Below, one piece after another: positions 1 through 6,846 of a stretch of DNA of 9,446 nt. Both the position numbers and the translations under genes were made by a program. Where the stretch lies: contig USLW01000056.1 in NCBI GenBank assembly GCA_900555605.1, forward strand, positions 1 to 9,446, read 5' to 3'. Numbering within the stretch: position 1 is the first letter of the stretch; every line of letters begins with the position of its first letter. The notes below the pieces were generated by a model that saw nothing but the letters and a program-made list of their open reading frames with translations, was not told where the DNA came from and ran no database searches. The stretch is from an uncultured Clostridium sp. (GTDB lineage: Bacteria; Bacillota; Clostridia; UBA1212; UBA1255).

Positions 1-1043
1 AAATCCCATACAATAAGGAAGTAATCCACGTAACCCATGCTTTTGATAACGCCCAATTCATAATTCAGGCGCTCCACAAGAGCTGGATCCGGGTCTTCTC
101 CATATCGTCTTTTCAGTCCGTCAAAACAGAGCTTATTCAAATATTCCCATGAGGTAAATCCTTCCGGCACATCGAATTTCGGAAGTTTTGTGACACCAAA
201 TTCGATCTCCACATTGCAGCGCTCCGCAATCCGGACCGTATTCTGAACGGCTTCCGGACAGCTGGCAAACAGCGCCTCCATCTCTTCCGGCGTGCGCAGA
301 TATACCTGGTCCGTGTTAAAATGCATCCGGTCCGGATCGTGATAACGCTTCCCCATCTGTACGCACATCAGGATATCCTGTGCCCGGGAGTCCTCCCGGT
401 TGATAAAATGTACGTCATTGGTTGCAACCAGCGGAATTCCCGTTTCATCTGACAGCTTGATCAGGGCGCGATTCACGCGGATCTGGTCTTCCAGGCCATT
501 GCTCTGCAGCTCCAAATAATAATTCTCTGCGCCGAAGATTCCGCGGAACCGCAGCGCCAGCTCTTTTGCGCCCGCATAATCTTCTTTCAGAAGCAGCTGC
601 GGAAGATCGCCGCCTAAGCATGCACTGCAGCATATAATGCCTTTTGCATATTGAGAAAGCAGATCTAAATCCACCCGGGGTTTATAATAATACCCTTCGG
701 TAAAAGCCCGGGATACAATTTTTACGAGATTATGATAACCCTCTTCATTTTCGGCAAGCAGCAGCAAATGGCCGCTGTCTCCGTCAAGATTCGCGGTTTT
801 GTCGAACCTGGTCCGTTTTGCAGTATAGACCTCACATCCGAAAATGGGCTTGATATTTTCTTTCTTACATGCCTCATAAAAATCAATTACCCCAAACATG
901 ACGCCATGGTCCGTAATCGCAACCGCATCCATGCCTCTTTCCGCACAAGCCTTTGCCAGCGCCTGAATTCTGCATGCACCATCCAGAAGACTGTATTCCG
1001 TGTGCACATGGAGATGAACAAATCGGGATGTGATTTCTCCCAT
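1..1043 (-). CDS. dnaE: DNA polymerase III alpha subunit, N-terminal part (cut by window edge)
   Basis: This is the replicative polymerase catalytic subunit, acting in the cytoplasm in the replisome. About 347 N-terminal residues are present; the rest lies left of the window. Residues 8-22 read FVHLHVHTEYSLLDG, the first PHP motif. ITDHG is at 43-47, GCEVY at 69-73 and ATNDVHF at 207-213, so a full PHP domain is visible. The segment GYVDYFLIVWDF at the cut edge marks the entry into the polymerase palm region. The start ATG at 1043 is chosen because AAGGAGG lies 11 nt upstream (1055-1061) and the DnaE-typical N terminus begins just after it. It follows pgcA by 50 bp with no terminator, so it is probably cotranscribed with it. 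PHP metal-ligand positions look intact, unlike in E. coli DnaE. PolC-type enzymes are excluded because there is no OB/exonuclease region ahead of the PHP domain. Confidence 0.97.
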   Translation of the reverse strand, partial: MGEITSRFVHLHVHTEYSLLDGACRIQALAKACAERGMDAVAITDHGVMFGVIDFYEACKKENIKPIFGCEVYTAKRTRFDKTANLDGDSGHLLLLAENEEGYHNLVKIVSRAFTEGYYYKPRVDLDLLSQYAKGIICCSACLGGDLPQLLLKEDYAGAKELALRFRGIFGAENYYLELQSNGLEDQIRVNRALIKLSDETGIPLVATNDVHFINREDSRAQDILMCVQMGKRYHDPDRMHFNTDQVYLRTPEEMEALFASCPEAVQNTVRIAERCNVEIEFGVTKLPKFDVPEGFTSWEYLNKLCFDGLKRRYGEDPDPALVERLNYELGVIKSMGYVDYFLIVWD

Positions 1044-1093
1044 CGGTCTTTCTGCCTCCTTAATATTTTCGGCGCTCTCCGCAGGAAAGCGGT

Positions 1094-2845
1094 TTATGAA
1101 TATTTTATAATTTCTGTAATTTTCCGCATAACCTTTTCTTTCACACCGGCCGCCCGTTCCGCCGCCTCCATGCGGGATTTTCCTTCGGCGCCAAAATAAA
1201 TTTTGATTTTCGGCTCTGTTCCGGACGGTCTGACGCAGAACCATGCACGCGGTAATTCATAATACAGCACATTCGCTTTCGGTAGTCCGACAGCCTGTTC
1301 CTGCAAAAGCCGCCCCTCGTCATCATACGCATATGCCACATCATTTTCGATATCCTGAAAGATCACGATATTTTCAGGAATTGCCGCTGCCTTTTCTCTG
1401 CGCAGCGTCTCCATGACCTGCTGCATTTTCACGCGGCCGATTTCACCCTTTAGATTTACCGATACCTGCATTTCATAAGAATATCCATATTTCTGATAAA
1501 TCTCCTCCAGGCCGTCAAACAGGGACATATTTCGCTTTGCATATTTTGCCGCCGCTTCTGCCAGCAAAGCGCAGGAAGCAACCGCATCTTTATCTCGGGC
1601 ATAAATTCCGGCCAGATAACCGTAGCTTTCCTCAAATCCGAAAAGAAAATGCTCATCGCCCTGCTCTTCCCGTAAGACAATCTGTTCTCCGATGTATTTA
1701 AAGCCTGTAAGAACATCCGTATATGCGATTCCGTTTGCTTCACAAATTCTGCGGGCAAGCCGTGTAGACACAATGGTAGAAACAACAAACGGGTTTTCTG
1801 GCAGTGTTCCGTACTCTTTCCGGCCCGTAATGATATGCTCCAATAAAATGGCTCCGATTTGATTCCCGTTCAGCATCTCATATTCACCGCTCTGATTGAT
1901 TGCATAAGCACCGGTTCGGTCCGCATCCGGGTCTGTAGCCAGAATCAAATCCGCCCCGGTTTCTTTTGCTGTCTGAATCGCCAGTTCAAACGCACCTGGG
2001 TCTTCCGGATTCGGTACACGGACAGTAGGAAAATCACCATCCGGAAGCATCTGAGAGGCTACATAAGAAACCTGCCGGAATCCGACTGACTCCAAAAGCG
2101 GCGGTACCCATTTCCCGCCTGCGCCATGCAGCGGCGTATAAACGATTTTGAGGCCCGCCGCATTTCTGTGCAGCAGGTCGCGGTTGACAAAAACCTTCTT
2201 TACTTCTTTATAGTAGGAGTTACGGACAGATTCATCTACAGGTTTAATTTTTCCCCGCATGGAAAAATACGTATAATCAAAACCTGCCAACTTCGTATAA
2301 TCCGTCATCTGCTGAAGTGCGGCAACAATTGCTTCACAGTTCTGCGGTGACAGCTGAGCTCCGTCACTGCCGTAAACCTTATAGCCATTATATTCCTTAG
2401 GATTATGGCTGGCGGTAATCATAATTCCTGCCGCACAACGCAGCTTTCTTACAGAAAAGGATAAAACAGGAACCGGACAGATATCCGGATGAAGATAGAC
2501 TTTTATTCCGTGTCCGGCGAAAACAGAAGCCGCTTCCTGCGCAAATTCTTTCGAATAATGGCGGCTGTCATATCCGATTACAACGCCCTGTCCCCCGGTA
2601 TTCTCCTGCAGCAGGCATTTGGCAATCGCGTAACTGACTTTCCTAACAACATAAATATTGATTCGGTTTGTCCCCGCTCCCATCAGTCCCCGGATTCCCG
2701 CAGTACCAAACTCCAGCTCTTTATAAAAGCGGTCCCGGATTTCGTTTTCGTCGGACTCGATGCGCATTAATTCCATGCGCGTATTTTTATCAAAATAAAA
2801 TCTTGTACTCCATTCCGCGTAAGCCCGTTCAATTTGCTGATCCAT
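1094..2845 (-). CDS. pgcA: Alpha-phosphoglucomutase (phosphohexomutase superfamily)
   Basis: The 583-residue cytoplasmic enzyme should interconvert glucose-6-phosphate and glucose-1-phosphate, supplying UDP-glucose for envelope glycans. All four superfamily signatures are present. The phosphoserine loop is TASHNPKEYNGYK at 144-156, with S146 the phosphorylated serine. The Mg2+ site is TDPDADR at 304-310. The sugar-recognition loop is GFEESYGY at 403-410. The phosphate-binding loop is RPSGTEPKIKIYF at 539-551. FGTAGIRG at 46-53 is the usual N-terminal signature. The length matches Firmicutes PgcA-type enzymes and exceeds the roughly 450 residues of GlmM/ManB. ATG 2845 has AAAGGAG 8 nt upstream (2854-2860). 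It lies 35 bp after the GH36-like gene and 50 bp before dnaE, so it sits mid-operon. Phosphomannomutase or phosphopentomutase side activity cannot be excluded from sequence; the family call is very secure. Confidence 0.95.
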   Translation of the reverse strand: MDQQIERAYAEWSTRFYFDKNTRMELMRIESDENEIRDRFYKELEFGTAGIRGLMGAGTNRINIYVVRKVSYAIAKCLLQENTGGQGVVIGYDSRHYSKEFAQEAASVFAGHGIKVYLHPDICPVPVLSFSVRKLRCAAGIMITASHNPKEYNGYKVYGSDGAQLSPQNCEAIVAALQQMTDYTKLAGFDYTYFSMRGKIKPVDESVRNSYYKEVKKVFVNRDLLHRNAAGLKIVYTPLHGAGGKWVPPLLESVGFRQVSYVASQMLPDGDFPTVRVPNPEDPGAFELAIQTAKETGADLILATDPDADRTGAYAINQSGEYEMLNGNQIGAILLEHIITGRKEYGTLPENPFVVSTIVSTRLARRICEANGIAYTDVLTGFKYIGEQIVLREEQGDEHFLFGFEESYGYLAGIYARDKDAVASCALLAEAAAKYAKRNMSLFDGLEEIYQKYGYSYEMQVSVNLKGEIGRVKMQQVMETLRREKAAAIPENIVIFQDIENDVAYAYDDEGRLLQEQAVGLPKANVLYYELPRAWFCVRPSGTEPKIKIYFGAEGKSRMEAAERAAGVKEKVMRKITEIIKYS

Positions 2846-2880
2846 ATAAAAAGCTCCTTTCTCTTATCAAGCCAAAATTT

Positions 2881-4482
2881 TCATGATCTGCCGGATTCCG
2901 CGGCTTTCATAGATAAAAATACCACGGTGACACCCAGCAGTACGACCGCCACAACCGCTGCCAAAATATAAATTTTCATCTCACTGTTGTTGCCGGTTAA
3001 AAAGCCCGGCGCCGGCGTAACTTCGGTGCTCACCTTCTCAAAATATATGATGTCCGAATCAAACACATTCGCCAGGGAAAGAGATAATCCCGATTCCATC
3101 AGCGCAGCGCCCGTGATATGGAGTAGGTAATTTTCATTGTCCTGACTCCGGACTCGATACGTCACATTTGGATCTAAACCGATTAATTTGACGATCTCCG
3201 TATCTCGTTCCGATTCAGGACGAAATACAAACAAAATTCCGCGGGCATTTTCCGAATCATAATACGCGCAGCCATCCCACCCGCCGCCGTCCGGTTCCGG
3301 CAGGACATGATACAGGGCCGCATTCTGAATATACGGCTGAATCACCGTTTGGTAAAGCTGCAGTTCGTCTTTAATTACGCTGGCATAACCGGCTGTGCTG
3401 CCGGCCACTTCCTTTACATTTCCCATCATGCAGCTGCGCATTGCATACAGTGGCGCATCCTGCGTAGTTCCCGCCGATAGGCTCTCATAAGAACAGGAAA
3501 TTTGCGTACTTGGATAAAAATAAGAGAGCTGATAAAAATACTTCCGGAGTTCCAGCGCGCTTTGCTTCTGTCCTACGGCCTGCGTACAGTCAAATAAAGC
3601 AGCAGGTGCATGAAATGACAGCCACTGTTTTAGCAGCAGGCTGCCGTTTTCTTTGCTTCCGGAATATGTGCCGAAAAAAATTCCGGGCGCCTGAATCGTA
3701 TCCTTTGCCGGAACCGTAAGCTCCGGCGGTTTCTGTGCGCCGATAGGATTATACGCTTTTTCATATCCCCAAAACAGGCCGTGCCGGTGATTTTCTTCGG
3801 ATTCCGCCGTCCGTGCTTTCTCCCGATCAGCAAAAACCATATAGAATTTTCGGTCTTGATGAAATGCATTGGAAGCCGTGCTGCTGCCATCTAAGATTTG
3901 TTCTGAGAGAACAGACGGCACCGGATCTGAAAACACAGTTACGCCTGTAGAAGAAAGATTTGTGATTGCAATATAATGATATAAAACATGCATCGATTGA
4001 TAAATCTGCCATGAAGAAACCATACGCAGCGTTCCATCCTCGCTCTCAAACAAGAGTACAAGCGTACGTTCATCCTCGTTTCCATACTGATTCACCGAAT
4101 CAAAACGCCAGGTAATTTCATGAATTGCCGAATCCTCCGCGTTTTGATAATAAATGGGAGAAAAAAGAACTTGCTCTTCCGTAATCCACTCAAAGGCAGC
4201 ATTTTTGTCTCTTAAAGAACGCAGTACGGCCCTGCCGTTTACCGAAGCAACCGTAGCCGATAGGTCTGCACTGTCAATCACCCATTCCTGTTCAGCCGGC
4301 ACAGACGGCGTAGAAGATGGTCCTGCGGAGGGCGAAGCAGTTACAGTTACGGCAGTCTCCGCGGCAGGAGCAGAACTTTTGGTTTCAGAATACGCAGAAA
4401 GCATGCGCGGACCCGCCCAGGCATACAGCAATACGGCACAGGTCAATACGATACTAAAAATCAGTTTTCCCGCCCTTTTCAT
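2881..4482 (-). CDS. Membrane-anchored GH36 (alpha-galactosidase)-like protein, apparently lacking the catalytic barrel
   Basis: The product is 533 residues from the preferred start. An N-terminal hydrophobic segment (about 7-23, ending in AWA, a possible signal peptidase site) is followed by a Ser/Thr/Pro/Ala-rich linker to about 65. The ectodomain follows, then a second membrane span (about 504-525, rich in Val, Leu and Ala) with a short basic tail. Residues about 67-292 look like the GH36 N-terminal beta-sandwich, including GLFWGYEKAYNP (235-246) and APGIFFGTYSG (265-275). Residues about 397-482 look like the GH36 C-terminal beta domain (GILFVFRP, then a LxGLDPNVTYRV motif). Only about 60 residues join them, against roughly 300 for a GH36 barrel, so a non-catalytic glycan-binding role is my inference. 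The GH36 resemblance is from memory, not from a search. ATG 4482 is preferred over ATG 4506 because GGAGGG lies 5 nt upstream of it and the promoter would leave almost no leader for 4506. It is the first gene of the operon with pgcA and dnaE. Confidence 0.8.
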   Translation of the reverse strand: MKRAGKLIFSIVLTCAVLLYAWAGPRMLSAYSETKSSAPAAETAVTVTASPSAGPSSTPSVPAEQEWVIDSADLSATVASVNGRAVLRSLRDKNAAFEWITEEQVLFSPIYYQNAEDSAIHEITWRFDSVNQYGNEDERTLVLLFESEDGTLRMVSSWQIYQSMHVLYHYIAITNLSSTGVTVFSDPVPSVLSEQILDGSSTASNAFHQDRKFYMVFADREKARTAESEENHRHGLFWGYEKAYNPIGAQKPPELTVPAKDTIQAPGIFFGTYSGSKENGSLLLKQWLSFHAPAALFDCTQAVGQKQSALELRKYFYQLSYFYPSTQISCSYESLSAGTTQDAPLYAMRSCMMGNVKEVAGSTAGYASVIKDELQLYQTVIQPYIQNAALYHVLPEPDGGGWDGCAYYDSENARGILFVFRPESERDTEIVKLIGLDPNVTYRVRSQDNENYLLHITGAALMESGLSLSLANVFDSDIIYFEKVSTEVTPAPGFLTGNNSEMKIYILAAVVAVVLLGVTVVFLSMKAAESGRS

Positions 4483-4487
4483 TCGGT

Positions 4488-4493
4488 CCCTCC
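4488..4493 (-). promoter_or_regulatory. Ribosome binding site deciding the start of the GH36-like gene
   Basis: GGAGGG followed by ACCGA and then ATG at 4482. The in-frame ATG at 4506 has no comparable site upstream. It would also begin only a few nucleotides after the predicted transcription start, so this site favours the shorter protein. Confidence 0.75.
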
Positions 4494-4520
4494 GACTCTC
4501 ACTCATACTCAGACCTGAAT

Positions 4521-4549
4521 AGTATATAACAAATTCCTAAATAATTCAA
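4521..4549 (-). promoter_or_regulatory. Sigma-A-type promoter of the GH36-like/pgcA/dnaE operon
   Basis: On the minus strand, TTGAAT (4544-4549) and TATACT (4521-4526) are separated by exactly 17 nt. Each box is close to the TTGACA/TATAAT consensus. The predicted transcription start near 4513 gives a leader of about 30 nt to ATG 4482 that contains the GGAGGG site. The promoter lies directly downstream of the terminator of the preceding lipoprotein gene, consistent with the start of a new transcription unit. Confidence 0.7.
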
Positions 4550-4560
4550 ATCAGATCATC

Positions 4561-4591
4561 AAAAAAAGGGACACGATATCCGTATCCCTTT
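4561..4591 (-). terminator. Rho-independent terminator of the lipoprotein gene
   Basis: Read on the minus strand, an 11-bp stem (AAAGGGATACG against CGTGTCCCTTT, one T-G wobble) closes a 5-nt loop GATAT and runs into a tract of seven T residues (4567-4561). It starts 33 nt past the TAA at 4625-4627. It separates the lipoprotein unit from the GH36-like operon. Confidence 0.88.
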
Positions 4592-4624
4592 CAAATCCAA
4601 TTATAACAGCGCGCCTTGTGATGC

Positions 4625-6502
4625 TTATTCTTCTCCGCCTGCCAATACGGTTACCTCCACCGTAAAATGATGTCCGCCGGTAATAGAAACCGTTACCGTT
4701 GTGCTGCCAACGCTTCTGGCAGACAGCACCCCGGTTCCGTCGACACGGACAATACTGTCATCTGCCACCTCATAGGTGACCTCATATTTTTCCTTCGGCA
4801 CCTTAGGCGGATAGTTCGGATGATCTGCGGTTCTATCATTATAGGCTTCTCCCCATGTCTCGTCTTCAAATACCACAAATCCGCGGATCTGGATTCTGTG
4901 CTTTGCCCCATAGGTCTTATTTCTGTAAAGCGTAATCTTCTCTTCCACAGGGGTAAAGGACACAATCTCCGGCGTATCCATGCCGATCTCAAAATCCGCC
5001 TCGCGTACATAAACCTTAAATACAACCTGGAGCCCTTCATAATGAATCGTAACATTCGTTTTTCCAACAGCCTTTGCTTTAATCGTCAGGCCGTCAAATT
5101 CAATGATACTGGTATCATAATCCGTAAACTTAACTTTGGAGGCATCCGTGATTTTATGACTCTGCAGGCGGGTATCATACCAATATGCAGGAAGTTCGTA
5201 AGTTCCATCGGAAATCTTGAATTCTACTTTCTGCGGAAGCGTTCCTACCGCTACAGGCCAAAGCGCATCTTCAGAAGGAATCTCCCAGAAATAGTCTGTA
5301 CGAAGGGTACCTTTTCCGCCTTTGTCCGTATTCTGCAGTTCCCCCTCATAAGCGGTAATTTTAACATTCTGGAATCGCGTTGCCCATTTTCCCCAGTATC
5401 CGGAATCCGAACCGCCTGCCGCATATGCATACCCAACGAACGAAATATCGTCCGCCAATTGGATATGGCCATTCGGACGTTTGGAAATCCCCATGTTATG
5501 ACAGAACTGAGAGATTCCGGTGCGGATGATCGCCGCCTGTGTAAAATGAATACCGTCGTTAGATTCCATCAAACAGATACCGCTGTTTTCCGTAAAACGA
5601 TTATATGTTGAAAAAGCTACAAATTTACCGATATCTTCAATATAGACAACATCACAGGAATCCTGTCCGCCGCTCTTCTTATATGCAACCCCTTTATAAT
5701 CCATTGTAGCCGGCCAGTTTTCGTCCGTTGAATCCGCAACAGAAACCATCTCAAAGTCGCCGTCCGGACACGTCCAAGTATAATAGCAATATAACTTACC
5801 GTCTAATTCTACAAAGCTGACCTCACCGGCGCCCCAGCTGCTGCCGGATTCGTTAAAATAGACGATCGGCTCCGGGTCGCCGCCCCAGCCTGAGCCGTTC
5901 CACTTTTCATACGGTCCGTCCGGATTCTTTGACCTGGCAACAAACAAATTATTATTGATGCCCCCGTTTGTACTGACAATCGTCGACGTATATCCGAGAT
6001 AATAATAACCGCCGAAGTAAATCACACCCGGATCACATACGGAATAATGATCCATGGAGTCCGGCGTAGGCTGCAGAACAACAACCTCCTTCGACCAGGT
6101 TTTTCCTCCGTCATCGGAATGCTTATAGGTAAACCAGTCCCACTCACCCGAGGTACCGGGTGTAGCAAACCACGCATCAATGCTGCCGTCCGGATAATAA
6201 ATGATGCTGGGACCGTAACGATAGCCCCACTCGTTTACAACAGGCGCAAATACATCATATCCGTCATCTGTTGTTTCCATGGTTACGTGCTGATTCTCGG
6301 AACCCTCCACGCGCGCAAGCGCATCCTGGAACACCTTGGGATCCTTTGCGGGATCATAGCTTTCCGAAGGCTCCTGCGTCGGGTCGGTAACCGGTTTCTT
6401 TTCTCCGCCGCTGCTTCCAGAGGCGCATGCCGATACGAAGAGAATCATAAACGACAAAAATGTAAACATTATAACCTTAAAAATAATTGGTCTGCGTTTC
6501 AT
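4625..6502 (-). CDS. Secreted lipoprotein with GH43/sialidase-like beta-propeller and two Big2-type Ig domains
   Basis: The product is 625 residues from the preferred start. A lipoprotein signal peptide ends in FVSAC with C26 as the lipidated cysteine, followed by a Gly/Ser/Pro-rich tether. Residues about 76-386 look like a beta-propeller. An Asp-box, SDDGGKTW, is at 129-136 and a GH43-like stretch, CDPGVIYFGGYYYLGYTS, is at 156-173, with further Trp/Tyr/Gly-rich blade repeats. Two bacterial Ig-like domains follow, at about 421-499 and 521-621, each ending in a Big2-like AxSVGxTxVTV pattern (AKAVGKTNVTI, ARSVGSTTVTV). The protein should sit on the outer face of the membrane and bind or process a glycan; the exact activity is not assignable. 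Start 6502 is chosen over 6574 because it gives a standard lipoprotein signal, AGGAGG lies 11 nt upstream, and 6574 falls inside the promoter. It forms a single-gene unit with its own promoter and terminator. Confidence 0.88.
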   Translation of the reverse strand: MKRRPIIFKVIMFTFLSFMILFVSACASGSSGGEKKPVTDPTQEPSESYDPAKDPKVFQDALARVEGSENQHVTMETTDDGYDVFAPVVNEWGYRYGPSIIYYPDGSIDAWFATPGTSGEWDWFTYKHSDDGGKTWSKEVVVLQPTPDSMDHYSVCDPGVIYFGGYYYLGYTSTIVSTNGGINNNLFVARSKNPDGPYEKWNGSGWGGDPEPIVYFNESGSSWGAGEVSFVELDGKLYCYYTWTCPDGDFEMVSVADSTDENWPATMDYKGVAYKKSGGQDSCDVVYIEDIGKFVAFSTYNRFTENSGICLMESNDGIHFTQAAIIRTGISQFCHNMGISKRPNGHIQLADDISFVGYAYAAGGSDSGYWGKWATRFQNVKITAYEGELQNTDKGGKGTLRTDYFWEIPSEDALWPVAVGTLPQKVEFKISDGTYELPAYWYDTRLQSHKITDASKVKFTDYDTSIIEFDGLTIKAKAVGKTNVTIHYEGLQVVFKVYVREADFEIGMDTPEIVSFTPVEEKITLYRNKTYGAKHRIQIRGFVVFEDETWGEAYNDRTADHPNYPPKVPKEKYEVTYEVADDSIVRVDGTGVLSARSVGSTTVTVSITGGHHFTVEVTVLAGGEE

Positions 6503-6513
6503 GCTCTGCCAGT

Positions 6514-6519
6514 CCTCCT
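6514..6519 (-). promoter_or_regulatory. Ribosome binding site supporting the lipoprotein start at 6502
   Basis: AGGAGG lies 11 nt upstream of ATG 6502, a slightly long spacing. The upstream in-frame ATG at 6574 lacks such a site and would place 24 non-signal-like residues ahead of the lipoprotein signal. Confidence 0.65.
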
Positions 6520-6554
6520 GCCAAATAAATTTTAAAAAAACATTTATGTTATAT

Positions 6555-6582
6555 ATTATATATACTTTTTTCATAATTACAA
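6555..6582 (-). promoter_or_regulatory. Sigma-A-type promoter of the propeller lipoprotein gene
   Basis: On the minus strand, TTGTAA (6577-6582) and a perfect TATAAT (6555-6560) are separated by 16 nt in a very AT-rich stretch. The leader to ATG 6502 would be about 45 nt and contains a run of T residues before the AGGAGG site. The surrounding TATATA repeats allow other registers, so the exact boxes are uncertain. Confidence 0.55.
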
Positions 6583-6600
6583 GAGATATCTTTCATATAA

Positions 6601-6660
6601 AAGCGTACCGCCGTACCTGCGGCGGCACGGCAGCTGGAATCGCGCTGTAAGTGCGCGCTT
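6601..6660. other. GC-rich foldable element of unknown role
   Basis: Three paired elements can be drawn. CCGCCG (6608-6613) pairs with CGGCGG (6620-6625) across a 6-nt loop. CGCGC (6641-6645) pairs with GCGCG (6653-6657) across 7 nt. AAGCG (6601-6605) could instead close the whole element with CGCTT (6656-6660). A competing pair, GCCGT (6610-6614) with ACGGC (6627-6631), is mutually exclusive with the first hairpin. It is followed by TTATTTTAT on the plus strand, too weak for a confident terminator. It could be a small RNA, an operator cluster or a leftover repeat. Confidence 0.35.
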
Positions 6661-6670
6661 ATTTTATAAA

Positions 6671-6683
6671 CAGAATCATTCTG
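6671..6683. promoter_or_regulatory. Perfect 13-nt palindrome, possible Fur-family operator
   Basis: CAGAAT-C-ATTCTG is a perfect inverted repeat with a single central base. The AAT-N-ATT core and the odd symmetry resemble the centre of PerR/Fur/Zur-type boxes, although the flanks deviate. It lies 89 bp from the lipoprotein -35 box and 69 bp from the M23 -35 box. No regulator gene is visible in the window, so the assignment is tentative. Confidence 0.3.
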
Positions 6684-6739
6684 ATTGACTTTATTTTTAT
6701 AATACGTTTTTATAACGCGTTCAACAAAAATTAAAAATT

Positions 6740-6759
6740 TTCACAAAGGGGTTCACAAA
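6740..6759 (+). repeat. Direct repeat TTCACAAA overlapping the M23 promoter -35
   Basis: Two identical TTCACAAA copies (6740-6747 and 6752-6759) are separated by GGGG, giving a 12-bp period. The second copy contains the -35 box of the M23 gene. The layout would suit a dimeric regulator bound at the promoter, but chance in AT-rich DNA is possible. Confidence 0.4.
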
Positions 6760-6780
6760 ACAGTCCGCGTGTGCTACAAT
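6752..6780 (+). promoter_or_regulatory. Sigma-A-type promoter of the M23 peptidase gene
   Basis: TTCACA (6752-6757) and TACAAT (6775-6780) are spaced by 17 nt. A-tract DNA just upstream (6724-6745) could act as an UP element. The leader to ATG 6847 would be about 60 nt and contains GGGGG at 6800-6804 and the AGAGGA ribosome binding site at 6830-6835. Confidence 0.6.
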
Positions 6781-6846
6781 AACACCGTTTGAATTGAACG
6801 GGGGCAATATTTCTGATTCAATACATATGAGAGGATTGGTCTGTAT

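Larger units (their letters stand above)
6583..6751. other. Divergent intergenic region between the lipoprotein and M23 peptidase genes
   Basis: No convincing coding sequence is visible in the whole 6503-6846 gap. It holds the lipoprotein promoter at its left, a GC-rich foldable stretch (6601-6660), a perfect 13-nt odd palindrome (6671-6683), AT-rich A/T-tract DNA (6661-6742, including AAAATT-AAA-AATTTT at 6727-6741), a direct repeat (6740-6759) and the M23 promoter at its right. The sharp change from GC-rich to AT-rich composition within 100 bp is the most notable property. Confidence 0.6.

Noticed and set aside
1044..1093. Possible terminator between pgcA and dnaE
   Set aside because: Only a 4-bp CCGC/GCGG stem without a T tract is seen, so read-through is more likely.
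4667..5611. A 314-codon open frame on the plus strand
   Set aside because: It is fully antisense to the lipoprotein gene, has no recognisable domain or ribosome site, and its composition is that of a reverse-strand shadow.
6641..6669. GC-rich hairpin followed by TTATTTTAT as a plus-strand terminator
   Set aside because: The T tract is interrupted by A residues and no plus-strand gene ends upstream.
6685..6716. Possible extra plus-strand promoter (TTGACT followed by TATAAC or TTTATA)
   Set aside because: The spacing is 18-20 nt with weak -10 boxes; the TTCACA/TACAAT pair downstream fits better.
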